A stretch of DNA of 64,000 nt from Temnothorax longispinosus (lineage: Eukaryota > Arthropoda > Insecta > Hymenoptera > Formicidae). The notes under the pieces were generated by a model, which was not told the origin of the DNA, ran no database searches, and was given only the letters and a program-made list of their open reading frames with translations. The stretch is from positions 9,370,122 through 9,434,121 of the forward strand of contig NC_092368.1 in the NCBI RefSeq assembly GCF_030848805.1, in the 5' to 3' direction. Within the stretch, counting starts at the first letter, position 1. Each line of letters begins with the position of its first letter. Below, piece by piece: positions 34,987 through 46,299 of the stretch. Both the position numbers and the translations under genes were made by a program.

Positions 34987-35999
34987 ACTGTACGTAGGGA
35001 GTACAGCGGCAGTCCGGGTAGATGGAATCGATTCCGGAGACTTCGAGGTTCGTGCTGGGGTTTGGCAGGGATGTATCCTCTCACCTTTATTATTCAATAT
35101 TTACACGGAATATATTATGCGAATTGCCCTAGAGGAATGGGATAAAGATGTATCCGTGAGCGGACGGCTTATATCTAACTTGCGATATGCTGACGATACC
35201 ACTCTTCTGGCATCAACTGAGGAAGACATACTAAACCTCCTTCAACTCCTGGAAAGAATAAGCCTCAACTTTGGTCTCGCGATCAACAGATACAAAACCA
35301 AGATGATGATTGTGGATCGGATGGCTGATAACAGACCTGATGTTAGAAGTATAGCCAATTGTGAAGTTGTACACAGTTACACCTACCTTGTCTCCATGAT
35401 CACCAATAAGGAAGGATGCGAGAAAGAAATTAAAAGGCGTTGTGCCATGACCAGGTCGGCAGTTGACAAACTTACAAAAATCTGGAGAGACCAAAAAATA
35501 ACCAAAAACACAAAGGTCCGCCTAATAAAATGTCTTGTCTTCCCCATCTTCCTTTACGGAGCTGAAACATGAACGATTCGACGACAAGACCACAAAAAAA
35601 TAGACGCTTTAGAAATGTGGTGCTGGCGACGTCTCCTGAGGATAATATGGACCGAACGACGTACCAACCTCTATATTAAAGGAGCTTAACATACAACATA
35701 GGTTCTCATCGACAGTTCGGCTACGGGTCTTTAAATACTTCGGACACATCACACGTAATGAAGATTCCATGCAGCGCCTGGTAGTACAGGGCAGAGTGGA
35801 AGGCAAACGCCCACGCGACCGATCCCCGACTAGATGGACTGATCTCATAAAAACGGCAACAAAATGCTCTATCACAGAATGTTCCCGCAGTGCCACAAAC
35901 AGAGACAGATGGAGGCAAATTGCAAGAGCTTCGACGGAAACAATGTAAAAAGTTCATAACCACGACCACTCTGTCAAGAGTGTACGACTAAGAAGAAGA
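34987..35999 (+). mobile_element. 5'-truncated RTE-like LINE with 11-bp TSD
   Basis: ATGCGTATTTA flanks both sides (34976-34986 and 36000-36010). The tail before the right copy is AAGAAGAAGA, a simple 3' repeat. Only the RT half and the 3' part are present, the usual result of incomplete target-primed reverse transcription. Confidence 0.9.
35010..35947 (+). pseudogene. RT C-terminal half of RTE-like LINE
   Basis: The frame begins in RT block VWQGCILSPLLFNIY. The intact RYADDTTLLAS motif lies at about 35182-35214, then the thumb to 35569. A TGA at 35570-35572 stands where the family has Trp (GAETW). After it the frame continues (EMWCWRRLLRI), then shifts near 35680. The last part, with LRVFKYFGHITR- and RDRWRQIARAS-like words, ends at the TAA at 35945-35947. 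No EN is present. It is not the same family as the minus-strand RTE, since its ADD block and tail differ. Confidence 0.82.
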
Positions 36000-36010
36000 A
36001 TGCGTATTTA

Positions 36011-36200
36011 TTACTAGGTTAAAAATGAATTCTCTTTTCAAATTGATTACGAATAGAAAAAGGACTCCTTTTAAGACAATTTAGATTAATTCCATAAGAA
36101 GTCAAAAGTAATACTTCTATGAAATTGTTTTTGACATATCAAGAAGGAATTCTTTTTGAGTTTATTTTGGACAAATTATGAGTATAGCTAAAGAATTTGA
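36011..36200. repeat. GAATTC-rich small element ending GCTGTCTGGG
   Basis: Short inverted words around GAATTC, such as AAAAATGAATTCTC and AAGGAATTCTTTTTG. It ends TTGCTGTCTGGG near 36202. Probably the same MITE superfamily as 33626 and 33895. Confidence 0.5.
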
Positions 36201-36202
36201 AA

Positions 36203-36689
36203 AGTTGCTGTCTGGGTATTTACTAAAATTTATTTTGTTGTTATTGCTAATTTTGTGAATAATTAATATTTTCAGACACTATGGTATAAAATCAACGTCT
36301 ATCATAATAATGGATAATAATGAACTTGATTGAACTAATTAGCATAACTTGCTTACAATATAAATTGCGCTACAGATCACTTTCTCGTTCTTTTTAACTT
36401 TTACAATTTGCAAGATAGCATATACGCACATACGTATGCGATTTTGGATACATTTTCCTTCTTAAAGATTTTTTCGATATCAACTCCCTGCGATCAATAT
36501 ATATTGATATATTGATGATCACTATCTGTCACGACGGTCACGACTGTCACTACACTGATAAATCCGACCCACTAATATTTCACTTCTTGTGACGCCCATC
36601 CTAATATCGTGACACTTCGATCCTTGCGTCATGCGACCGAAATTCGGAATTGAACAATCGTATTTAACGATGAGAGACCATGGTATTGC
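36203..36689. other. unassigned
   Basis: AT-rich, with short inverted ATATTGATATATTGAT near 36497. GTCACGACGGTCACGACTGTC near 36528 resembles a phrase near 11230. No gene. Confidence 0.4.
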
Positions 36690-37115
36690 ACAATACATAT
36701 TTCTAGGTCATAACTGACGGACAGTGCGCTGAACGCACTGTCTGCATTGAGCGCACACGCAAACGTATATGCTGTCTCTTTTCAATAGTCTTAAATGCCA
36801 TCTATTGATGCAAAAGCAACCTACATACGGCGACGATAACGACGTTTTTTAATTGTAAAATTTAACATTTCAGACTTTACGTCGCAATATCTCCGCTCGG
36901 CACATAGCGGAAAAGTAAAAACACTTTTATTAAATAATTCAAACTCAATTAGCTATCGATCAAGCCTACTTAGAACTTGATCCGTTCACTCGTTATTGAG
37001 ATCTCAAAATCTCAGGTACTTACTTGCAACTCGTCCGTTCGCGTAAAGATACACGCCGGTCTCGCGCTGCGCGTGTACTTGGCGCGAGACACTACCGTGT
37101 CTTCTTGATAGAAAG
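36690..37115. repeat. dispersed repeat, copy of 25865-26330 type
   Basis: Uninterrupted version of the repeat in which the insertions at 24457 and 24590 lie. Same landmarks in the same order: TTTCTAGGT.ATAACTGAC, GCTGAACGCACT, CGCAATATCTCCGCTCG, GAACTTGATCCGTTCACT and GCGAGACACTACCGTGTCT. Confidence 0.75.
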
Positions 37116-37183
37116 TAAAAGTAACAGTTTGTAGTTAAATAACCTTTTTTATTTTTAGAAAAATCTTGAATATAAAAAAATCC

Positions 37184-37864
37184 GGGACAGAACACGATAA
37201 CCGGGGCCCCTTGATTTAACTGTGGTTTCTGGTAGTATTTCTTACGCTAAACAAAAAATTATATAGGTCTTACAGGGCTAACTGCTTTAGTTTTCGAGAT
37301 ATGCAGTATTAAAGCTCAAAATAAATATAATATAAATCTTTACTTGGTAATTGTACCCTGCCCAACCCACACCGCTAGGTGCACGGGGGGGTGCGGGGGG
37401 CAGAGCCCCCCGCCCACACTCGTAGGTCTACTCACACAATAGGGGGGGGGGGGGCTGGGGGGGGGGCGAAGCCCTCCCTGCCCAACCCACACCGCCAGGT
37501 GCACGGGGAGGTGCGGTTGGGGGCAGAGCTCCCCCGCCCACACTCGTAGGTTTACTCACACAATGGGGGGGAGTGCGGGGGGGGGACGAAGCACCCCCTG
37601 CCCAACCCACACCATCAGGTGCACGGGGAAGTGCGGGGGGGGCAGAGCCCACACTCGTAAGTTTACTCACACAATGGGGGGGGGGGTGCGGTTGCCCTTA
37701 ATCTAGACATTTACCAAGTTATATTTATTTTGAGCTTTAATACTGCATATCTCGAAAACTAAAGTAGTTAGCCCTATAAGACCTATATAATTTTTTGTTC
37801 AGCGTAAAAAATACTACCAGAAACCACAGTCAAATTAAGGGGCCCCGGTTATCGTGTTTGTGCC
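37184..37864. mobile_element. fold-back element with 8-bp TSD (hAT-like)
   Basis: 681 bp. AAAAATCC lies immediately outside both ends (37176-37183 and 37865-37872). The inverted arms, about 165 bp, carry AACACGATAACCGGGGCCCC and CTGTGGTTTCTGGTAGTATT. An 8-bp duplication fits hAT-type insertion, but no coding sequence remains. The loop is the minisatellite below. Confidence 0.88.
37356..37690. repeat. G-rich minisatellite, three ~120-bp units
   Basis: CCTGCCCAACCCACACC begins units at 37356, 37476 and 37596. Each holds GTGCACGGGG, CCCACACTCGTA, CTCACACAAT and long G runs. G tracts of 7-13 residues could form quadruplexes. Minus-strand Pro-rich ORFs are artefacts. Confidence 0.93.
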
Positions 37865-38024
37865 AAAAATCCTATTTTTAATATCTTAAATTTTTGTAAC
37901 ATTTTTTTTTAAACATTATCAATATATTAATGCTACAAAATAAATGTTAAATATTATTGTGATGTACAAATGTAAACATAATCTCATTATTCTTCAAACA
38001 TGTTTAAATTCTTTTTTTCATAAA

Positions 38025-38560
38025 AAAGTAATTGCTGAAAGATCACTTTCCGCGTATTTTTAGCAATTATGCAACACTTTAAGCGAAATGTCAGAGAAAT
38101 TTCAACATGTTTTCAGAGAAATATCACCAAGTTTTCAGAAAAATTTCGAAGAAATTTCAGTTTAATTTCACAAAATTTTCAGCAAATATTCAGCAATTTG
38201 GCCGAAAATCTTTTTTCAGCAAAATTTTAGAGGACTTGTAGAGAAATATCAATAAATTTTCAGAGAACTTTTTAGAGAAATTGTAGCAAATTTTTAAACA
38301 ATTTTCAGCAATTTGGCTAAAAATAATTTTTTAACAAAATTTTAGAGAAATTTCAGTCTATTTTCAGAGAAATTTTCAGAAAAATTTTCTGACAAAACGA
38401 AAAAATGTTAGTAATTTCAGCGACTTTTCAGTACTTTTGCTAAAAAAATCACTTTTAGAGGAATTGCAGTAAAATTTCAGCGTATTTTAAACAATTTTGC
38501 TAAAATATCACTTTCAGCAAAATTTCCGCAAAATTTCAGTAAAATTTTTCTACCAGGGTT
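38025..38560. repeat. degenerate TTTCAG/AAATTTCAG repeat field
   Basis: About 30 loosely spaced copies of AAATTTCAG or TTTTCAG(A/C) with spacing of roughly 14-25 bp, all in one orientation. No inverted ends or coding. Confidence 0.75.
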
Positions 38561-38885
38561 TTTAACATTTTATATAATTAATATTTAATTCTTAAACACA
38601 TGCTGTCCAATCTGTAACGTTAGCACATAACGTGGGTATGCCATACCCGACTCGCATATTTTAACTATAAAACTTCGCGTCCTGTGCATCCATTTTAAAC
38701 TCTTTTTTTTTTAATTGTGTGCCAAACTGTAAGAAACAAGACCATGTACATGATATTGTGATTTAACGTTTACCTTCAAAGATATATATTTGCAAATAAG
38801 TCTACAATAATGAAGTCGTAAGAAAATTTTGCACAAATTACTTAAAAAAAACCGATAAAGACATTTTAGACTAATTTAGGGGGTT
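38561..38885. other. AT-rich spacer with a partial small-MITE end
   Basis: GCACATAACGTGGGTATGCCATACCCG near 38622-38648 (given here as one motif with internal variation) matches the end of the small MITE at 58761. No gene. Confidence 0.45.
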
Positions 38886-40010
38886 AACCTTCCAATTACT
38901 CTTCCCAGGTTGCAACCACCATAAATCACTTTGATTTGAGGTGTTGTAAGTAGGATTTATTTTGCTTCGCAAAATTAATGCGCATTAAAAAGTTATTAAC
39001 AATATTATTAACAAAAAACGCGATTTTTTTTATTTTTTCTCAAATATCTCGAAAACTGAGCAAGATAGGGTAACTAACTATACGTACCTTTTTTGTAGAG
39101 CGTAAAATTATCTACAATAATGATCTGAACAACATTTATCGTCAAGTCAGTCGTTTAGCTTGCACGCGTCGTCAAAGTCCGAGACTCGGATCCCGAAAAC
39201 CCTCGATTTCATCGTTTTTTTTATGTTGCGTCGGTGATTTTTTTCCGTCATTTAAAATGGAATTAAAAATTCCCAAAAAATCACACATCTGAGAACTACA
39301 AAGAATACTTTTCAGGGTGTAACCGATTTTTTAGACCTTTTTTCTTTAGTTTGTAGCTATGTAAGCAAAAAATTTTGATTTTTTGGAATAGTCTTAGTTT
39401 TTTGCTGTTTTCAGGCCTTAGAATTTATTTGAGACGAATTTTATCGCATCTTGTGGACGAAATTTGCAACAAAAAAGGACCTTTGTATTTTTTTCGTACG
39501 ACGAACGCTGATTTTTTTATTGACGCGCAAAGTTATCCAATATTGCGTACAGGTCGGATAACGCTTATTTTACACTAAAATAATTATTTTTTATTAAAAT
39601 TTACGTAATTTTTTGCATTATTATTGAACCATATTGCAAAGCCGTTTTCAACACATTCTTTCATTTTTACTTATTTATTAACAAATTGTTTATTTAAAAA
39701 TTATTATAAACAATTAGAAAAACATGTTATAATCGTTGTACTCGTCGTCTCATATCAACTCAAAAAATGTTTTTAAAAAATTTATTCATATTATTTATAA
39801 CATTTATTCAAACATATAAATAGTGCATCTTTTGACTATTTTTCACACCATCTCTGAGCCAATGGTGCGTTTTTTGTGGTTTTCCCAGTAGGCCTAATCC
39901 ACAAGCATTGAATATATGTTCTTTTGATGTGATAATTATTTGGACATTCCTTGGATACTAAAATTATCCAACACGCAGATGTTGATGAAAATTAACATTT
40001 GCCTCAAGAT
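38886..40010. repeat. left terminal inverted repeat (~1.1 kb)
   Basis: Pairs with the right arm over landmarks TTGATTTGAGGTG, TTAATGCGCATTAAAAAG, TTGTAGAGCGTAAAATTATC, CCGAGACTCGGATC and AGTAGGCCTAATCCACAAGC. The left-specific sequence from about 40040, with a run of over 20 T and then GGAAATGG, begins the presumed leader of the element gene. Confidence 0.88.
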
Positions 40011-40433
40011 CGTCAAAAAGTCGTACGTTTTTCCAGTAAATTTAAATTTTTTTTTTTTTTTTTTTTTTTTAAGGAAATGGAAAATGCTATTTTTTCATCG
40101 TAAAAAAAATATGCCATTTTTCCCTCGTTGGAAAATTGCGCTCATGGTGTCAGCCAGTAAAAGCATGAGCGAAAGAAATTTTCTCTTTCCTTGCTGCGTT
40201 TCCTTCTAATGAACACACGATATATAGCGTTTTTCCTCGTTCATGTTTGAAAAAATGTATATTTAAATCCGAAAAGTTGAAAATCATCCAAATGAAAGAC
40301 TGTCAATGTTGCCTGTCAATGTTTAACGTTTCGAGTGAACAGTCCACGTTTCTGAGCATTGCATTGTATTAATCGTGAGCAGTTTGTATATTTGTGAATT
40401 TAAAAAGTATTGATTGCGAAGAAAGTTAACTTA

Positions 40434-41723
40434 TGAAGACAAACATGTCTGATTGTAACGAGTGTTTTATTTGCAATGAGAGCCTGTTAAAAGAAACTGT
40501 AGTTACAGCAAAACGTCGAGCAATCAACACTTTTATAACGAATAGTAAGAGGCGTAAAGACAATAAGTGATTGGTTTTGCAGAATTTAGACGAAATCCGC
40601 ATTCATGACAAGTGTCGAAAATCATACAGTTCGGAATTGAGAACTCTTCGTATTGAGAAAAATCCGACGCGATATTCTTAAGCTGGACCATCTCGACGAT
40701 CGAGCAGTCCTAAAAGATTTAATTTCGAGTCGAACTGTTTCTTTTGCGACTTTTGATTGAGGGAGTACATTCCATTAAAAGAAGTTGGTGGTCGGTACCA
40801 TGCTAACTGTAATAAATGCTTCTCGCACATTCCTACGGGGAATTCTGCACGAAAGCCACCAATAACTGACTTAGAGACTGCTTTTGAAAACGTTTGCCAC
40901 TACATCGAAGAAAATGATGAATGTCAATTCACATTGACCGAATTACTGGATGAAATAAAGGAGTACAAGCCTAAACCAGAGACATTGAAATCGAAATTAC
41001 TGAAAATATATGGAGAAAAGATAATGATTCATGAGAAAAGTGGCAGACCAACACTTATATACTTTCGTGGTAATGACTATGAGGCTTTAATCGATTCCTG
41101 GTACACCAACAAGGAGAAAACTGAAAAAGGAGAGCGCTTACGAATTGTCAGGGCAGCAGCTGCAATTGTCAGAGACGACATAAGGAAACAATTCTATGAT
41201 ACAAGATCATATCCATCTCCTCACCAATTTCTTGACAACGCAGTGGACGATGTTCCGGAATCTTTGCAATTATTTTTAAGTGAAGTTATGCTGAAAGGAA
41301 AGCTTGGAAAGGAAAAAGGACAGCATAGCACATGCTATCATTTCTGTGACAAGGCCCAGGTCGTTTCTGACATCGATTCAAATTGGCGTTGGTGTTTTCT
41401 TGCATCGTAAATTTGGCTCGAAATTATTGATCGATACTCTTTCCAATTTAGGACTGTGTGCATCATATAACAATGTAACGCTCTTTGAAGCCTCTGCAGT
41501 TGTAAATTCTGAAGTACTGATTAAAGAGCACGCATTTGGTCAATATGTTTTTGACAACGCTGACCACAATGTTTGTACATTAGATGGCCTCAATACATTC
41601 CACAGCATGGGTGGCATTTGTTGTGTTACTCCAAAGAATAGCTTAGAAATACAAGGACGGATTGAAAAATTGAAAGCCATGTCATCTGCTGCAATTTTGA
41701 CGCCGCAAGCAAAAATTAAAATT
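40434..41723 (+). pseudogene. element gene, N-terminal part: Cys/His clusters and start of core
   Basis: An ATG at 40434 opens CFICNESLLKETVV. A TGA at 40568 interrupts, and the region continues with RIHDKCRKSYSS, then FCDF and RYHANCNKCFSHIP, the first frame of 40757-41410. Paired C-x2-C and H-x3/4-C groups suggest zinc-binding modules. The 40757 frame (charged, with FTLTELLDEI and IVRDDIRKQFYD) shifts near 41305-41330. The following frame holds TRPRSFLTSIQIGVGVFLHR and FDNADHNVCTLDGLNTFHSM, which I recall as conserved in uncharacterised multi-copy animal proteins. The frame runs straight into the Copia target site at 41724. Two or three stops plus the frameshift make the copy non-functional. 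Confidence 0.7.
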
Positions 41724-41728
41724 AAACA

Positions 41729-41973
41729 TGTTAAGAATTTAAATATAAATTTAGTTGGAAAAGCAAGTTTCTATAGGATAGTTCGGAGCATCACTCAGTA
41801 TGTATTGTCACGAGATTTGAGCGTGTCCCATGCGTGAACAAATGTTATTCTATAAGCTCGACACAGTCAGAAGTCAGTCGTACGTAAGCAGTCGCTGGCT
41901 AAAGACGTATAATGTATAGACTCCGTTTTTAATAAACGTTATTTTGTTCTTTGTAACTCGAAAAGTGCTAACA
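41729..41973 (+). repeat. Copia 5' LTR
   Basis: 245 bp, TG...CA ends, with AATAAA near 41930. Immediately downstream GGTTATGGGCCCAG (41974-41987) is a primer-binding site matching the anticodon region of initiator tRNA-Met, as used by copia-type elements. Confidence 0.95.
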
Positions 41974-42047
41974 GGTTATGGGCCCAGCATAACGCATTAG
42001 AGAAGCATAAGTTACTCAAGTGAAGTTAGAGTGACACTGGGTATATC

Positions 42048-45000
42048 GTGATATATTGGTCAATCTCGACGTCAACGATGGATGCGGGTGCATTCAAGAT
42101 TGAAAAGCTGCGAGATGCAGAAAACTGGCAGCAGTGGCGTTTTGTCGTGGAAACGTTGTTGGACAATGATGACCTTCTAGGAGTGTGCAACGGGACCCAA
42201 CCTATTCCCGTGAAGGAAGACGAAAAGGCAGCATGGAATAAAGCCAATAAGGCTGCGAAAAAGTTGATAGTTACAACCATTGAAAGTAAGCCGTTGCAGC
42301 TAATCATGGGATGTCAGAATGCAGCGGAGATGTGGAAGAAACTGCACAGTATTTATGACTTGAAAAGTGAGGAAAGTTTGTCGCTCACACAGAAGCAATT
42401 CTTCGATTTTCAGTGGAATGCTAGTGAAAACGTGGTAACAAACGTTTCAAACGTTCAGCAAATAGCCAGCAAAATAAAGTCGCTAGGGAGCGACGTAACG
42501 GATTCAATGTTGATATCTAGAATCCTCTCGACCTTACCTCAAGAGTACGCTCATTTCCACAGTGCTTGGGAAAGCACAGCAGGTGCGAAGAGGACAATAG
42601 ATAATCTGTTAACAAGGCTAATGACCGAAGAGGTACGACTACATAGAAGCGCGACAACGTCGGAAAGCGAAACGCAGGCATTGCTCTCTAAATCAAAAGC
42701 AAATAAGCCAGGAACGAAGACAAGTTCCGATAAACGAAATAATTACGATAAACGGTATAATGACAGCAAGTTCAAGAAGCGAGGCTGTTTCAATTGTGGA
42801 AAGCCGGATCACATACAGAAAGACTGTCCTGGATGCTTCAAATGTGGTGGCAAAAATCACATAGCTAGAAACTGTTACGCTAGTGAAGATCGCAAGAGCG
42901 AGTATAGAGGTAACAATGACAGAAGAGGGACGGAGTTCAAGCAGCCGCAAAAGCAAGCGTTCATGGTACGAGTCGACGACAAATACAGTGAGGAGCATTG
43001 GCTGATCGACTCAGGGGCGTCCGATCACATGACGAGCAGGGGTGACTGGTTCACCGAATACAAGCAGTTTGGAACGCCGACGACAATTCGAGTGGGCAAC
43101 GGTGCAGTTATGTCAGCGCTTGGGAGAGGCAACATCGACGTGCAAATGTGTGTGAGAGGAAAATGGTATGATGCGCGATTATATGATGTATTGTATGCGC
43201 CGGGTTTGAAACAAAATTTATTTTCTGTAAAAATGACAGCGAAAAAGGGCGTTGATATGGCCGTGACAAATAGAGGAAAAACGTGTACGTTTTATAGAAA
43301 CGGTAATATAGTTGCAATCGGTTTAGAAATTGGAGAGCTGTATCGAATTGATATGCGAGTAGTTCTTCCAAAAAATGCGAATCTGGCAAGCGCGGTCGAC
43401 ACCCTGCAATTATGGCATGAGAGACTCGCACATCAGGATAAAAAACACGTAAAAAGTTTTTTAAAGAATTTAAATATCAATGTAGAAGTAGATAATGAAT
43501 TTTGTGATGCATGTGCTTATGGGAAGCAACATCGTACAATGTTTGGTAAAAATACTGCTAGGGCTAAAGAGCCACGAGAGAAAATTTATTCGGATGTGTG
43601 TGGGCCTATGGGTGTGGATTCACTTGGAAAAAAACGATATTATGTTGTTTTCAAAGATGATTTTACGAGTTATAGAACCGTGTATTTCTTGAAAAACAAA
43701 TCAGAAGTAAAATTAAAAATAGAACATTATTGTAATGAGATTAGAACGCAATTCGGGCGCGACATCAAAGAATTAGTTACTGACGGTGGTCGTGAGTACA
43801 TTGACAAAGATGTTAATGAATTTCTTAGCAAAAGGGGAATAAAGCATATTGTAACGGTACCGTATACGCCTCAACAGAATGGTGTAGCCGAGAGGGAAAA
43901 TAGAATTGTTATGGAAGCAGCGCGATCGGTTCTATATGCGCAAAATAATATGCCTGAATTTTTGTGGGCAGAGGCAGTCAACTATGTAGTTCATGTACTA
44001 AATAGAAGTGGCCCAACTAAAGTTGAAAATAAAACTCCATATGAGTTATGGCATAATAATTCAATTAATGTAAAATATTTTAAAGTATTTGGCACCGAAT
44101 GTTTTGTACACATACCAAAAGAAAAACGGCGAAAGCTAGATAAGAAAGCGATGAAAGGTTACTTAGTAGGATATTTAGAAAACTTGAAAGGCTATAGAGT
44201 ATATGTACCAGAAAAGAGAGATGTACAAATTACTAGAGATGTTCAGTTTAAGAGTGAAAAACTGTCAACTGCGTATATAGAAATTGAAACTATGAGTCCA
44301 AAGAGAGAACCGTTAAATGTATCGCGAGAAACTATAGGTCCAAAGGAAGAACCGTTAAATGTATCGCGAGAAAGTACATATGACGATGCGGAATATTTAC
44401 AGGTCGACACACAAGATGAAAACACGCGATCACTACGTGATAGAACAAAAGTGAGGAAACCAAGCTGGTATGGTAGTCCGTGCGCGAATATTGCGGAAGT
44501 AGTTCCGAAAAATTACAATGAAGCGATAAATTCAGAAGAGTCTAAAAATTGGATTATTGCAATGAATGATGAATTAAATTCATTAAAAGAAAATAATACT
44601 TGGCAATTAGTAAATAAACCGAAGAATGCGAAGGTTTTAGGAAACCGCTGGGTATTTAGAAAGAAAAAATGCGATGAAAACGTGAAATATAAAGCAAGAT
44701 TAGTAATAAAGGGATGTTCACAACGCGAGGGTATAGATTATATCGAGACTTTTAGTCCAGTTGTACGATATGATACACTACGAATAATATTAAGTATAGC
44801 GGCAAGTAGTAAGCTAAAAATACGACAATTCGATGTAAAGACAGCCTTTTTATATAGCCCTTTAAAGGAAGAAATTTTTATGAGACAGCCAGAAGGCTTT
44901 GAAAATGGTACGAATAAGGTGTGCAAATTAATAAAAAGTATATATGGGTTGAAACAAGCACCCAGATATTGGGGCGAACACTTTGAGAAATTCCTATTAG

Positions 45001-46036
45001 ATTGCAATTTAAAAGAGAGTAAAGCCGATCCATGTTTGTACTATAGAAAGAAACGCGATAAAATTCTGATAATAGCTTTATGGGTAGATGATGGCCTAGT
45101 GTTAGGATCATGCGAAAAAGAGATTGATGAGTTCCTTTGTAAATTGAGCGAAAAATTTGAAGTAACAATTTTTGACAATGTAAGAATGTTTGTAGGAATG
45201 GAAATTTACAGATTAAGTGATAATATGATCTTTGTAAACCAAGAAACATATGCGAGAAAAATTATAGAGCGATTCAATATGAGTGATGCAAAAGAAGTAA
45301 AAATTCCGATAGAGCATGAGTGGGATGCATATGACTCCAAACACACTGATAGCAGTGTGCCCTACCGAGAAACAGTAGGTAATTTAACGTTTTTGCAAGT
45401 CGTAAGTAGACCAGATATTGCGTTCGCGTTGAATGTAGCATCAAGAGCGTTAGATAATCCAACAAAAGCACATTGGAATTTAGTTAAACGAATAATTCGT
45501 TATGTTAAGGGTACTACGGATTACGGAATTGTATACGGCGCAAATAATCAATTTAAAACTTTTTCCGATGCCGACTATGCAGGCGATAAAGAAACGCGAA
45601 AATCTACAACAGGTGTAGTGTGTATGTATGGCGGAGCTGCGATTAGCTGGCAAAGTACAAAACAACAATGTGTAGCCGTTTCTACAACAGAAGCCGAATA
45701 TGTGAGTGCAGCAGCAGCAGCGAGAGAGAATGTGTGGGTTATGAGACTGTAAGAGAACTTGACGTAAGTGTGAGTGAGAATATACTATATATAGATAATC
45801 AAAGTGCGTTGAGACTGGTGAAAAATCCAGAGTTTCACAAAAGAAGTAAACATATTGATGTGAAATATCATTTTGTACGAGATTTCTATGAAAAAAGTGA
45901 GATAAACGTATGCTATGTAAAAACTGAAGAACAGTTAGCTGATATTTTCACAAAAGTTTTGAATGTTAAAAGATTTGAGTTTTTGCGTAATAAGTTAGGA
46001 ATTACAAGCAAAAATAATGTTTTCATAGAAGACTAG
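42048..46036 (+). pseudogene. Copia Gag-Pol polyprotein with one frameshift
   Basis: The long frame 42048-45752 (1234 codons) is open. I prefer Met at 42078 (MDAGAFKIEKL) as start, the usual Copia gag opening. Order: UBN2-type gag; two CCHC knuckles from residue 247 (CFNCGKPDHIQKDC, CFKCGGKNHIARNC); aspartic protease with DSGAS, Asp at about residue 321; LWHERLAHQ pre-integrase; integrase Asp516, Asp579, Glu615, a DD35E spacing; RT with WVFRKKK and WVDDGLV (Asp 1014-1015); RNase H with SDADYAGD and STTEAEYVSAA. Near 45745 the frame slips by one base. The missing last 90 codons (LYIDNQSALRLVKNP, QLADIFTK) continue in another frame to 46036. All visible catalytic residues before that are intact. 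Confidence 0.93.
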
Positions 46037-46049
46037 CTTTTAGGGAGAG

Positions 46050-46294
46050 TGTTAAGAATTTAAATATAAATTTAGTTGGAAAAGCAAGTTTCTATAGGAT
46101 AGTTCGGAGCATCACTCAGTATGTATTGTCACGAGATTTGAGCGTGTCCCATGCGTGAACAAATGTTATTCTATAAGCTCGACACAGTCAGAAGTCAGTC
46201 GTACGTAAACAGTCGCTGGCTAAAGACGTATAATGTATAGACTCCGTTTTTAATAAACGTTATTTTGTTCTTTGTAACTCGAAAAGTGCTAACA
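46050..46294 (+). repeat. Copia 3' LTR
   Basis: 245 bp, preceded by the polypurine-like TTTTAGGGAGAG. One mismatch to the 5' LTR. Confidence 0.95.
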
Positions 46295-46299
46295 AAACA

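Larger units (their letters stand above)
41729..46294 (+). mobile_element. Ty1/Copia LTR retrotransposon, young insertion
   Basis: 4566 bp bounded by 245-bp LTRs (TGTTAAG...GCTAACA) differing at one base (G versus A in GTACGTAAGCAG). The 5-bp duplication AAACA is at 41724-41728 and 46295-46299. It carries one polyprotein reading frame with a single late frameshift. It is inserted in the same orientation as the host element gene. Confidence 0.97.

Noticed and set aside
37340..37690. Pro/Gly-rich minus-strand ORFs
   Set aside because: Products of the 120-bp G-rich minisatellite.
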